Origin: Caballeronia pedi
Lineage (GTDB): Bacteria > Pseudomonadota > Gammaproteobacteria > Burkholderiales > Burkholderiaceae
Length of the DNA stretch: 64,000 nucleotides
Reading direction: 5' to 3'
Assembly: GCF_001544915.2 (NCBI RefSeq)
Contig: NZ_FCOE02000001.1
Span: forward strand, 372,001 to 436,000
A model generated the notes under the pieces. The model made no database searches and had not been told where the DNA came from. It saw nothing but the letters and a program-made list of their open reading frames with translations. A program made the position numbers and the translations under genes. Below are positions 56,635 through 64,000 of this stretch, piece after piece; positions within the stretch are counted from its first letter, which is position 1; each line of letters opens with the position of its first letter.

Positions 56635-57407
56635 TGGGCGTCCATGCTCACTTCGCTTTCACCGAGCACGCGTGCGAAATGTGCGTGCGGACTGCGGGCT
56701 AAGAACGCAGCCTTGTGAACGCGCTTGGATGCATCAGCGGATTGCAGCAGCACTTCGCGCATGCTTTGCACGATGGTCTGCTTGGTCGCGCGATAGGGTA
56801 CTTGCGGGTACGACGCCATCTCTTCCGCACGAGCGATGGCGTCGAGCAATAGTTGCTCGGGCGTCGATAGCCGGTTCACGATGCCATAGGTCATGGCCGT
56901 CTCCGCGTCTATCGGTTCGCACGCGAATACGATTTCCTGCATGCTCGAATACCCCAGGGCGTGCCGCAATATCGCTGCACCCACCGAGCAGCCGATACCA
57001 TGCTTCAACTCCGGCATGCGAAATTCCGCCGACCTGGCGGCTTGCCGCCAGTCGAACATCAACGCGAACTGAAAGCCCATGCCGATGGCGTAGCCATCGA
57101 TGGCCGCGACCGTGGGCTTGTCGACAGTCAGGACGCTCGAATACAGATCCGTGATTCTGTCGATCCAGCGATCGACTTCCTCGCCGCCCTTCATCAGCTT
57201 CACTTCGTTGAAATCACCACCTGCACTGAACGAGCGGTCCGGACCGCCTGTCACGACGACGGCGGTGACGGAGGGGTCGGCGTTCGCTCGCGCGAGCGCT
57301 GCCTTGATGCTGTTTTCGAGTTCAGCGCTGAACGGATTCATTCGGCTCGCGTGATTCAGCGTCACGACGCGGACGCCTCGTACATTGGTTTCCATGACCA
57401 GCGACAT
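56631..57407 (-). CDS. carB: Carboxymethylproline synthase CarB, crotonase superfamily
   Basis: A 258-residue enzyme. CarB condenses malonyl-CoA with P5C/glutamate semialdehyde to form (2S,5S)-carboxymethylproline, the first committed step. Oxyanion-hole residues Gly64 (RSFSAGGDFNEV) and Met110 (DGYAIGMGFQFALMFD), and the catalytic Glu133 (MPELKHGIGCSVGAAIL), all lie two residues beyond the Pectobacterium CarB positions I recall (62, 108, 131). Other shared stretches are ALARANAD and SKRVHKAAFLAR. AGGAGA precedes the ATG. Its gene overlaps the OAT gene and lies 24 bases after carA. Confidence 0.93.
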   Translation of the reverse strand: MSLVMETNVRGVRVVTLNHASRMNPFSAELENSIKAALARANADPSVTAVVVTGGPDRSFSAGGDFNEVKLMKGGEEVDRWIDRITDLYSSVLTVDKPTVAAIDGYAIGMGFQFALMFDWRQAARSAEFRMPELKHGIGCSVGAAILRHALGYSSMQEIVFACEPIDAETAMTYGIVNRLSTPEQLLLDAIARAEEMASYPQVPYRATKQTIVQSMREVLLQSADASKRVHKAAFLARSPHAHFARVLGESEVSMDAQ

Positions 57408-57431
57408 CGATCTTCTCCTGTTGAGGTAACG

Positions 57432-58934
57432 TTAATGCTTGTGCGTTTCCGCGTCGGGCGGCGCGTCTTCGCCGGACAGATACGCCCGATACTTGCAATA
57501 GGTGTATTTCGTCTTTGCTGCGTAGTCGCTGGTTTCGACGCCAACGTGGGCCGCGAAGATGCTGTTCACGGAAGATCCTTCGTGGATCCCGATCTTGCGT
57601 CGCCAGACGATCTCCTCCGGAAGCAGCGCGTTCTCCGCCGCGCATTCCCGCAGCATGACTTTGACTTCGTCATCCGAAACCTTCATCTCCGGCGCGAGGT
57701 TGAGCGCGAACGTCATGAGACGCGTCGTCCAGAACGGGTGGTGAACTTCGAGGCCGTATCGATTGGCGCCGTATTGAGAAAACTCACCGGTCCAGCGCGT
57801 CCGATAGACTTGCCGCCATAGTTCCGCATTTGCGTCATTAGGCGCGCTGCCGGCCTTCAGAACGCCGCCGAACAGCAGATCCGAGCCATAGCCCGTGACG
57901 ATTCGACCGCCAGTGCTCTCAAGCGACCTGTACAGACACAGGAGACTGGCCTGGATTTCGGCCGACAAGCCGTCGAATATCTCGTTGTAGTAAATGGCTT
58001 CGTGGGCTCCTCGTAGGATCGCATCGTCGCTGAAAGTCAACTCGCGATGTGTGGTGCCGACATGGCGCGCCACCGTCTGCGCGAACGCAAATTCGTTGCT
58101 TGTGCCGGTGCCAATCGCGAACGTGCTGAGTTCCGGTCGATGCCGTGCGGCGATCGCTGTCACCATGCTCGAGTCCAGACCGCCGGACAGGGGAATCGAA
58201 ACCGGACCGCTCGTATCCGTAACGCTTTTCACCGACGCTGAAAGCAATGAATAGGTCAGTTGTCGCGCGTGTTCGCGTTTCAGTCGCTGGGGCGTCGCGA
58301 GCCTGAGCGTCAGATACTGGCGTGCGTTGATCATCGAATGACCACGTCCATCGAAGCCGAATTGGCAGACTGATCCCGGCCGGATGCGCTCTGCGTTGCG
58401 AATGGGCAGAAAGGTATCTGCCCGGTCGTCGTGCGCGATGACCTCGTTCTCGGGCAGGAAATCGAATTCTCCCGGCCCGCACAGGCCAACATTCTTGAGT
58501 TCGGAGGTCACCCACAATGCGCGGCCGCGCACTACGTGGACGGGCTGCAAGCCGAGCGCGTCCGTGGCGACGGTCAGCTTGCCTCGCGGCCCGAAGGTCA
58601 GGAGGGTGTACGGCCCTTCGACGAGGGAAAGAATCGCGTCGCCGTAGGCTTCGAGAAGGATCACCAAGACTTGAACGATATTCGCCGACAGCGCTTCCGC
58701 CGTCACCAAAGTCGCGACCGAGCGCAACTCGTCCGCGTTGGTCGGGCGTCCGATCAGGACGTGAGTCTGATTGTTTTCGACATGCATGATTTCTGATTGA
58801 TGGGTGCCGCGCCATCTTTTTAACCAGAATTGCCAGCCCGATATTTCGAGAATGTCCCCTTGGCGTCGTAAATCCGCCAGGGAAGCCGTAAGTGGCCGGG
58901 CTGCATTCGGAGTGGCGACAAATGAGAATGTCAT
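57432..58934 (-). CDS. carA: Carbapenam synthetase CarA, beta-lactam synthetase family
   Basis: A 500-residue ATP-dependent ring-closing enzyme related to asparagine synthetase B. CarA adenylates carboxymethylproline and closes the beta-lactam ring to form carbapenam-3-carboxylate. No Cys follows the start Met, so the N-terminal domain cannot act as a glutaminase, which is a hallmark of beta-lactam synthetases. The PP-loop is SGGLDSS (250-256). The catalytic dyad Tyr349 (TGYGSDLLFGG) and Glu384 (RTRWTGEFS), and Lys447 (WRRKIGIHEGSSVN), lie four residues beyond CarA Tyr345, Glu380 and Lys443 as I recall them. YYNEIFDGLSAEIQ is also shared. No clear ribosome binding site is seen. Base composition is AT-richer than in the flanking operons. 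Confidence 0.94.
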   Translation of the reverse strand: MTFSFVATPNAARPLTASLADLRRQGDILEISGWQFWLKRWRGTHQSEIMHVENNQTHVLIGRPTNADELRSVATLVTAEALSANIVQVLVILLEAYGDAILSLVEGPYTLLTFGPRGKLTVATDALGLQPVHVVRGRALWVTSELKNVGLCGPGEFDFLPENEVIAHDDRADTFLPIRNAERIRPGSVCQFGFDGRGHSMINARQYLTLRLATPQRLKREHARQLTYSLLSASVKSVTDTSGPVSIPLSGGLDSSMVTAIAARHRPELSTFAIGTGTSNEFAFAQTVARHVGTTHRELTFSDDAILRGAHEAIYYNEIFDGLSAEIQASLLCLYRSLESTGGRIVTGYGSDLLFGGVLKAGSAPNDANAELWRQVYRTRWTGEFSQYGANRYGLEVHHPFWTTRLMTFALNLAPEMKVSDDEVKVMLRECAAENALLPEEIVWRRKIGIHEGSSVNSIFAAHVGVETSDYAAKTKYTYCKYRAYLSGEDAPPDAETHKH

Positions 58935-59879
58935 GGCAATGATCAGTTGAGTTGAGCGCTCTCGCGCGTTAAATGCGCTAAATGCCTTAAAACAACAGGT
59001 CGGCGATTTTTAGCGGTGTCTGAATCGGGAATTTCTAGGCGAACAGCGCCAATGGCGCCCGTTCGCGGCCCCGAATCGCCATCGGCAATATTCACTCGTT
59101 GAGACTTCGTGCATGCGAGTTTGCTTCGTCGAGCAAGATCGCCATGAAATCCCGGCGAAACAGTCGTATCGCGGCAATAAAGACTGGGTGAGTCCTTTAC
59201 TCGGCCGAGACGTGACGAAATGGGCTCAAGCGTGGATTGTCGTCGCCCGACTCTCTCTCGGTCAGGAGGCAAGAGGCCGAGCGCATCACGATCGATGTTT
59301 TTGTTCTTGCGCGAAATCGCGTCTGTGCTGGATTGGAATTGCTGAATTTAGGCAACATGAGGCGTCTCCTTTTTAAGCGCTCGATAGGGCGCTTCTACTG
59401 GTAAAACGTGAATCTATCTTTTCGCAAGTTGAATCGATGGGGAAGATTAAAGCATAACTAAGCATTTTATAAAATGGATTTGATTCGCAAAATTTTGTAA
59501 CTCTCGTAATGTATCGCTTGTCGTGTGAATTGATTAATTTCGGGATGAGAGAAATTGCGTGATGCGTAATTCTGAAAAGGCATATTTATTGAGCGTGTCT
59601 GATCGATATTTAGCCCGACCGATAATTAGGAGAATCTCGGACCGAGATTATGCATCCATAATCGATCGTCCTTCGCGGTACGCTCCTTGCTCATTTGCCC
59701 CGTGCCAGACGGGTTTTCCCCAGCACCTCCGGCCGTTTGCGCGCCGCAACATCGAAACCCGCGCCGATGCCTTGACACGATCACGCACAACGCCGATCAT
59801 TCGATCAAACAGAGAGCAATTGTTCACTCGCAGAGCGTTCGCTCACGCGAGAGGCGATTCAAAGCTATCGGAGACATCG
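58935..59879. promoter_or_regulatory. 945-base AT-rich divergent region, carA and smoS
   Basis: No credible gene is seen; small open frames at 58943-59272 and 59113-59376 overlap each other on opposite strands and resemble nothing. The part from 59380 to 59690 is strongly AT-rich. A direct repeat TAAATGC occurs at 58970-58976 and 58979-58985, about 40 bases before carA. No lux-box-like palindrome and no regulator gene is visible, in contrast to carR-controlled operons. The region marks the right edge of the accessory cluster. Confidence 0.5.
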
Positions 59880-60653
59880 GTGAGACTGAAAGACAAGGTC
59901 GCGATCATCACGGGCGCTGCGAGCGGCATCGGCGAAGCGGTCGCGCGGCGCTATCTGGAGGAAGGCGCGCAGGTCGTCGTCGTCGACGTGAAAGACGAGC
60001 ACGACATGGCGCAGCGCTTCACGGATGTCGCCACGCGCGTGCTCGCGCTCAAGGCCGACGTCACGCGACGCGAAGATATCGAGCGCATCGTTGCGCGTAC
60101 CGTCGAGCAGTTCGGCGGCGTCGACATTCTCTTCAACAACGCGGCGCTCTTCGACATGCGCCCGATCCTCGACGAATCCTGGGACGTCTACGACCGCCTC
60201 TACGCGGTCAACGTGAAAGGCATGTTCTTCCTGATGCAGGCGGTCGCGAAGCGCATGGTCGAGCAGGGGCGCGGCGGCAAGATCATCAATATGTCATCGC
60301 AGGCCGGGCGGCGCGGCGAGGCGCTCGTGTCGCATTATTGCGCGACCAAGGCGGCGGTGATCAGCTATACGCAATCGGCGGCGCTCGCACTCGCGAAGGA
60401 ACGCATCAACGTGAACGGCATCGCGCCGGGCGTCGTCGATACCCCGATGTGGAAGGAAGTCGACGCGCTCTTCGCACGCTACGAAAACCGCCCGCTCGGC
60501 GAAAAGAAGCGTCTCGTCGGCGAGGAAGTGCCGCTCGGGCGCATGGGACTGCCCGCCGATCTGACCGGCGCGGCGCTCTTTCTCGCGTCATCGGATGCGG
60601 ATTACATCACCGCGCAGACGATCAACGTCGATGGCGGCAACTGGATGAGTTGA
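59880..60653 (+). CDS. smoS: Short-chain dehydrogenase, SmoS-like polyol dehydrogenase
   Basis: A 257-residue classical SDR. The NAD-binding motif is TGAASGIG, and the catalytic Ser140, Tyr153 and Lys157 are in NMSSQAGRRGEALVSHYCATK. The length and the C-terminal GLPADLTGAALFLASSDADYITAQTINVDGG fit the sorbitol/L-iditol 2-dehydrogenase (SmoS/PolS) branch. The GTG at 59880 has GGAG six bases upstream; the longer frame to 59559 is not supported. It heads a polyol ABC transport cluster, which supports the polyol substrate, though the exact sugar alcohol is inferred. Confidence 0.82.
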   Translation: MRLKDKVAIITGAASGIGEAVARRYLEEGAQVVVVDVKDEHDMAQRFTDVATRVLALKADVTRREDIERIVARTVEQFGGVDILFNNAALFDMRPILDESWDVYDRLYAVNVKGMFFLMQAVAKRMVEQGRGGKIINMSSQAGRRGEALVSHYCATKAAVISYTQSAALALAKERINVNGIAPGVVDTPMWKEVDALFARYENRPLGEKKRLVGEEVPLGRMGLPADLTGAALFLASSDADYITAQTINVDGGNWMS

Positions 60654-60682
60654 TGCTATTGCACTCGCGCGCGGCTTACGGC

Positions 60683-60710
60683 TTGAAGCGCGGGAAGCAC
60701 CGTCTATAGT
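60683..60710 (+). promoter_or_regulatory. Likely sigma-70 promoter of the ABC importer
   Basis: TTGAAG (60683-60688) and TATAGT (60705-60710) are separated by 16 bases, in the gap between the dehydrogenase and the binding-protein gene. This would allow the importer to be expressed apart from smoS. Confidence 0.5.
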
Positions 60711-60880
60711 GAAACGGCGTCAGGACGAAGGCGCCATGGTGACGAAGGAAGGATAAACCCGGCAAGTACGCGATCCACGATCGCGCACCCTCGAAAGCAG
60801 GCAGCGGCATACACGGCACGTGCGGTCATGCATCGAGACCATCCGCTGTGCCCGTGCCAACAAAAAGGAGACGAACTTCC

Positions 60881-62239
60881 ATGAAACGCACTCAACGCAT
60901 CGTTCGAGCACAACCGCGCGCGCGCCGCGCCGTATCGGTTCTGTCGGCCGCGCTGGCCGCCGCCGCGCTCGTGCCGTTGTCGGGGCATGCCGCGACGACC
61001 ATCACGATCGCCACGCTGAACAACCCCGACATGATCGAGCTGAAGAAGCTCGCGCCGGCGTTCGAGAAGGCCAATCCCGACATCCAGCTGAAGTGGGTGA
61101 TCCTCGAAGAAAACGTGCTGCGTCAGCGCGCGACGACCGACATCACCACCAACAGCGGCCAGTTCGACGTGATCACCATCGGCACGTATGAGGCACCGCA
61201 ATGGGGCAAGCGCGGCTGGCTCTCGCCGATGACCGGCCTGCCCGCCAATTACGATCTCGACGACGTGGTGAAGACCGCGCGCGACGGCCTATCGTCCGGC
61301 GGCGTGCTCTATGCACTCCCGTTCTACGTCGAAAGCTCGATGACGTACTACCGCAAGGATCTGTTCCAGGCGGCGGGCCTCAAGATGCCCGACCAGCCGA
61401 CCTACGACCAGATCAAGCAGTTCGCCGACAAGCTCACCGACAAGTCCAAAGGCCAGTACGGCATCTGTCTGCGCGGCAAGGCGGGCTGGGGCGAGAACAT
61501 GGCGTTCGTGTCGACGGTCGTGAACACCTTCGGCGGGGAATGGTTCAACGAGAAGTGGCAAGCGCAGCTCGACACGCCCGAATGGAAGAAGGCGGTCGGC
61601 TTCTACGCGGATCTGCTGAAGAGCGACGGCCCGCCGGGAGCGAGCTCGAACGGCTTCAACGAGAACCTCACGCTGATGTCCTCCGGCAAGTGCGCGATGT
61701 GGATCGACGCGACCGTCGCCGCTGGCATGCTCTACAACAAGGCGCAGTCGCAGGTGTCGGACAAGATCGGCTTCGCGGCCGCGCCCGTCGCCGTCACGCC
61801 GAAGGGCTCGCACTGGCTGTGGTCGTGGTCGCTCGCGATCCCGAAGACGTCGAAGCAGCAGGACGCCGCGAAGAAGTTCGCCGCGTGGGCGACCTCGAAG
61901 GAATACATCGAGATGGTCGGCAAGGACGAAGGCTGGGCCTCGGTGCCGCCGGGCACGCGCAAATCGACCTACGCGCGCCCCGAGTACAAGCAGGCCGCGC
62001 CGTTCGGCGACTTCGTGCTCAAGGCGATCGAGACCGCGGACCCCAACGACGCCACGCTCAAGAAGGTGCCGTATAGCGGCATCCAGTTCGTCGGCATTCC
62101 GGAGTTCCAGTCGTTCGGCACGGTGGTCGGTCAGTCGATCGCGGGTGTCGTCGCGGGTCAGACGGGCGTCGATCAGGCGCTGAAGGCGGCGAACGCAGCC
62201 GCGGATCGCGCCGTGAAGCAAGCTGGCTATCAGAAGTAA
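60881..62239 (+). CDS. smoE: Polyol ABC transporter periplasmic binding protein (SmoE/MtlE type)
   Basis: A 452-residue family 1 solute-binding protein with a basic, long signal peptide (about 1-37, ending GHAA). The mature start TTITIATLNNPDMIELKKLAPAFEKANPDIQLKWVILEEN matches the sorbitol/mannitol binding proteins SmoE and MtlE, as do FDVITIGTYEAPQWGKRGWL and TYYRKDLF. It delivers sugar alcohols to the permease pair encoded downstream. The ATG at 60881 has AAAGGAG upstream; an earlier in-frame start lacks a site. A perfect hairpin separates it from the permease gene and may keep its transcript abundant. Confidence 0.87.
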   Translation: MKRTQRIVRAQPRARRAVSVLSAALAAAALVPLSGHAATTITIATLNNPDMIELKKLAPAFEKANPDIQLKWVILEENVLRQRATTDITTNSGQFDVITIGTYEAPQWGKRGWLSPMTGLPANYDLDDVVKTARDGLSSGGVLYALPFYVESSMTYYRKDLFQAAGLKMPDQPTYDQIKQFADKLTDKSKGQYGICLRGKAGWGENMAFVSTVVNTFGGEWFNEKWQAQLDTPEWKKAVGFYADLLKSDGPPGASSNGFNENLTLMSSGKCAMWIDATVAAGMLYNKAQSQVSDKIGFAAAPVAVTPKGSHWLWSWSLAIPKTSKQQDAAKKFAAWATSKEYIEMVGKDEGWASVPPGTRKSTYARPEYKQAAPFGDFVLKAIETADPNDATLKKVPYSGIQFVGIPEFQSFGTVVGQSIAGVVAGQTGVDQALKAANAAADRAVKQAGYQK

Positions 62240-62253
62240 ATCCGCGCGGTACA

Positions 62254-62280
62254 CGGGCCGTTTCATCATGAAACGGCCCG
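62254..62280 (+). other. Intercistronic hairpin between binding protein and permease genes
   Basis: CGGGCCGTTTCAT (62254-62266) and its exact inverse complement (62268-62280) flank a single central C, giving a stem of about 11 bp with a short loop. No T-tract follows. Such elements usually protect the upstream message and lower downstream expression, matching the need for more binding protein than permease. Confidence 0.6.
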
Positions 62281-62307
62281 CAGGCATCATCATCGAGAGG
62301 TGAAACG

Positions 62308-63246
62308 ATGAGTCAACTGAATCCCCCCATCACCGATCATCCTCTGGAGGAGTCCGCCGCCGAGCGCGACAAGCGGCGCGCGAAGTCGGTGCGCTGGCTG
62401 ATCTCGCCATCGACCGGACTGCTCTTCCTGTGGATGGCCATTCCGCTCGCGATGACGATCTGGTTTTCGTTCTCGCGCTACAACCTGCTGAATCCCGATG
62501 TCAAAGGCTTCGCGGGCTTCGACAACTTCGAGTTTCTCGTCACCGATCCGGCCTTCGGTCCGTCCATCGGCCACACGCTGACGCTGATCATTTCGGTGCT
62601 CGTCATCACGGTCGTGGGCGGCGTGCTGCTCGCCGTGCTGTTCGATCGCAAGTTCCTCGGGCAAGGCATCGCGCGGCTGCTCGTGATCGCGCCGTTCTTC
62701 GTGATGCCGACGGTGTCCGCGCTCATCTGGAAGAACATGATCCTGCATCCGGTGTACGGCCTGATCGCCAGCCTGATGCGCTCGATGGGCATGCAGCCGA
62801 TCGACTGGTTCGCCGACTATCCGCTCTTCGCGGTGATCGTGATCGTCGCGTGGCAATGGCTGCCGTTCGCGTTCCTGATTCTTTTCACGGCGATTCAATC
62901 GCTCGACCAGGAGCAGAAGGAAGCGGCGCGCATCGACGGCGCGGGTCCGTTCGCGATGTTCTTCTTCATCACGCTGCCGCATCTGAGACGCGCGGTCGCT
63001 GTCGTCGTGATGATGGAAACCATCTTCCTGCTGTCGATCTTCGCGGAAATCTATACGACGACCGGCGGCGGCCCCGGTACCGCGACGACCAACCTCTCGT
63101 ACCTGATCTACGCGCTCGGCCTGCAGCAGTTCGATGTCGGTCTCGCGTCGGCGGGCGGCATTCTCGCGGTCATTCTCGCCAACATCGTCGCGTTCTTCCT
63201 CGTGAGAATGCTCGCGAAGAACCTCAAAGGGGAGTACGAGTCATGA
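62308..63246 (+). CDS. smoF: Polyol ABC transporter permease 1 (SmoF type)
   Basis: A 312-residue inner-membrane permease of the MalF-like sugar family with six membrane helices. The cytoplasmic EAA loop that contacts the ATPase is QKEAARIDGAGPFAMFFFITLPHL. An N-terminal charged segment of about 25 residues precedes the first helix. A GAGAGG ribosome binding site is present. Its stop overlaps the next gene start (ATGA). Confidence 0.88.
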   Translation: MSQLNPPITDHPLEESAAERDKRRAKSVRWLISPSTGLLFLWMAIPLAMTIWFSFSRYNLLNPDVKGFAGFDNFEFLVTDPAFGPSIGHTLTLIISVLVITVVGGVLLAVLFDRKFLGQGIARLLVIAPFFVMPTVSALIWKNMILHPVYGLIASLMRSMGMQPIDWFADYPLFAVIVIVAWQWLPFAFLILFTAIQSLDQEQKEAARIDGAGPFAMFFFITLPHLRRAVAVVVMMETIFLLSIFAEIYTTTGGGPGTATTNLSYLIYALGLQQFDVGLASAGGILAVILANIVAFFLVRMLAKNLKGEYES

Positions 63247-64000
63247 GCACCCAACCGGTTTCCGGCGTGCCGCGCACCACCGCGCTCGGTCACGCCAAGA
63301 ACATCGTGCCCGGCATCGTCGCGTGGCTCGTGTCGATCCTGCTGTTCTTCCCGATCTTCTGGATGACGATCACCGCGTTCAAGACCGAGCAGCAGGCGTA
63401 TTCGTCGTCGCTCTTCTTCACGCCGACGCTGGACAGCTTTCGTGAAGTGTTCGCGCGCAGCAATTATTTCGGCTTCGCGTGGAACTCGGTGCTGATCTCG
63501 CTGGGCGTCACGGTGATCTGTCTGCTGCTCGCCGTGCCGTGCGCCTACGCGATGGCCTTCTTCCCGACCAAGAAGACGCAGTCGGTACTGTTGTGGATGC
63601 TTTCCACGAAGATGATGCCGTCGGTCGGCGTGCTCGTGCCGATCTACCTGCTGTGGAAGAACACGGGCCTGCTCGATACCGTGTCCGGGCTCGTCATCGT
63701 GTACACGCTGATCAACTTGCCGATCGCGGTGTGGATGGCCTACACGTACTTCAACGAAGTGCCGAAGGACATTCTCGAAGCGGGCCGCATCGACGGCGCG
63801 ACGACCTGGCAGGAAATCGTCTATCTGCTGATGCCGATGGCGCTGCCCGGTCTCGCCTCGACGGGCCTCCTGCTCATCATCCTGTCGTGGAACGAGGCGT
63901 TCTGGAGCATCAACCTGTCGAGCTCGAACGCGGCGCCCCTCACGGTGTTCATCGCGTCGTATTCGAGTCCGGAAGGCCTGTTCTGGGCCAAGCTCTCGGC
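63243..64000 (+). CDS. smoG: Polyol ABC transporter permease 2 (SmoG type), 3' end outside the window
   Basis: The ATG at 63243 overlaps the stop of the first permease, and the frame stays open to the window end, giving about 252 residues of an expected 280 or so. It is a MalG-like permease: several hydrophobic helices and the EAA loop DILEAGRIDGATTWQEIVYLLMP are visible. An ATPase gene and possibly a mannitol or kinase gene would be expected beyond the window. Confidence 0.87.
   Translation, partial: MSTQPVSGVPRTTALGHAKNIVPGIVAWLVSILLFFPIFWMTITAFKTEQQAYSSSLFFTPTLDSFREVFARSNYFGFAWNSVLISLGVTVICLLLAVPCAYAMAFFPTKKTQSVLLWMLSTKMMPSVGVLVPIYLLWKNTGLLDTVSGLVIVYTLINLPIAVWMAYTYFNEVPKDILEAGRIDGATTWQEIVYLLMPMALPGLASTGLLLIILSWNEAFWSINLSSSNAAPLTVFIASYSSPEGLFWAKLS

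Noticed and set aside
57432..58934. Asparagine synthase (glutamine-hydrolysing)
   Set aside because: There is no Cys after the start Met for glutaminase activity, and the Tyr/Glu dyad and KIGIHEG segment fit carbapenam synthetase.
59113..59376. Small 87-codon gene upstream of carA
   Set aside because: There is no ribosome binding site and no family resemblance, and it overlaps an opposite-strand open frame; the region is better seen as regulatory DNA.
58935..59560. Lux-box for quorum-sensing control of carA
   Set aside because: A CAGGT half-site occurs near 58995, but no matching ACCTG half lies at the right spacing.

Overview
The window is GC-rich, gene-dense DNA from a beta-proteobacterium of the Burkholderia sensu lato group (Caballeronia or Paraburkholderia is the best guess). 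The pointers are the pyk-fba-purC-purE-purK-tsaC order, BpeAB-OprB-type efflux operons, large YadA-like adhesins and Burkholderia-style protein sequences. The organism call is an inference from gene order and family resemblance; no rRNA is present.

Layout. 1-6468: core metabolism on the + strand (pyruvate kinase, class II aldolase, purine genes purC/E/K, the tRNA t6A gene tsaC). 6540-7033: a small ParD-like/RelE-like toxin-antitoxin pair. 7095-10044: a GDSL lipoprotein and the penicillin-binding protein DacB on the - strand. 10213-23384: a two-component system with a PmrA-type box, a large trimeric autotransporter, a decayed fragment of the same sensor kinase, a second autotransporter broken by a one-base deletion, and a DegP-type protease with a second PmrA-type box. 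23530-26508: small accessory genes. 26491-39851: a TetR regulator and two tandem RND efflux operons. 40015-41193: an HNH nuclease of foreign character. 41382-47861: xanthine permease, pentulokinase, AGE-family epimerase and the glutathione-dependent formaldehyde pathway. 47905-51059: zur-znuACB with a candidate Zur box. 51208-58934: the accessory cluster described next. 59880-64000: a sorbitol/mannitol-type dehydrogenase and ABC importer that runs off the window.

The main discovery is 51208-58934, all on the - strand. Routine annotation would call these genes asparagine synthase, enoyl-CoA hydratase, ArgJ, TauD-like dioxygenase and enoyl-CoA hydratase. Read together they are CarA (carbapenam synthetase), CarB (carboxymethylproline synthase), an ornithine acetyltransferase, CarC (carbapenem synthase) and a second CarB-like crotonase. 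Catalytic residues fall at constant offsets from the Pectobacterium carotovorum enzymes as I remember them. The predicted product is a simple carbapenem beta-lactam or a close relative. The cluster lacks the usual carD/carE precursor genes and has an ornithine acetyltransferase instead, which suggests that glutamate semialdehyde/P5C is drawn from ornithine. Four exported proteins follow the biosynthetic genes. The first overlaps the second crotonase by ATGA, so this set is a candidate for self-protection, in the place that carF/carG occupy in known car operons.

Other points: two PmrA-type direct repeats link the two-component system with the periplasmic protease; the adhesin/kinase region carries traces of tandem duplication and inversion; and the efflux operon has been duplicated, but only one copy has an adjacent regulator.
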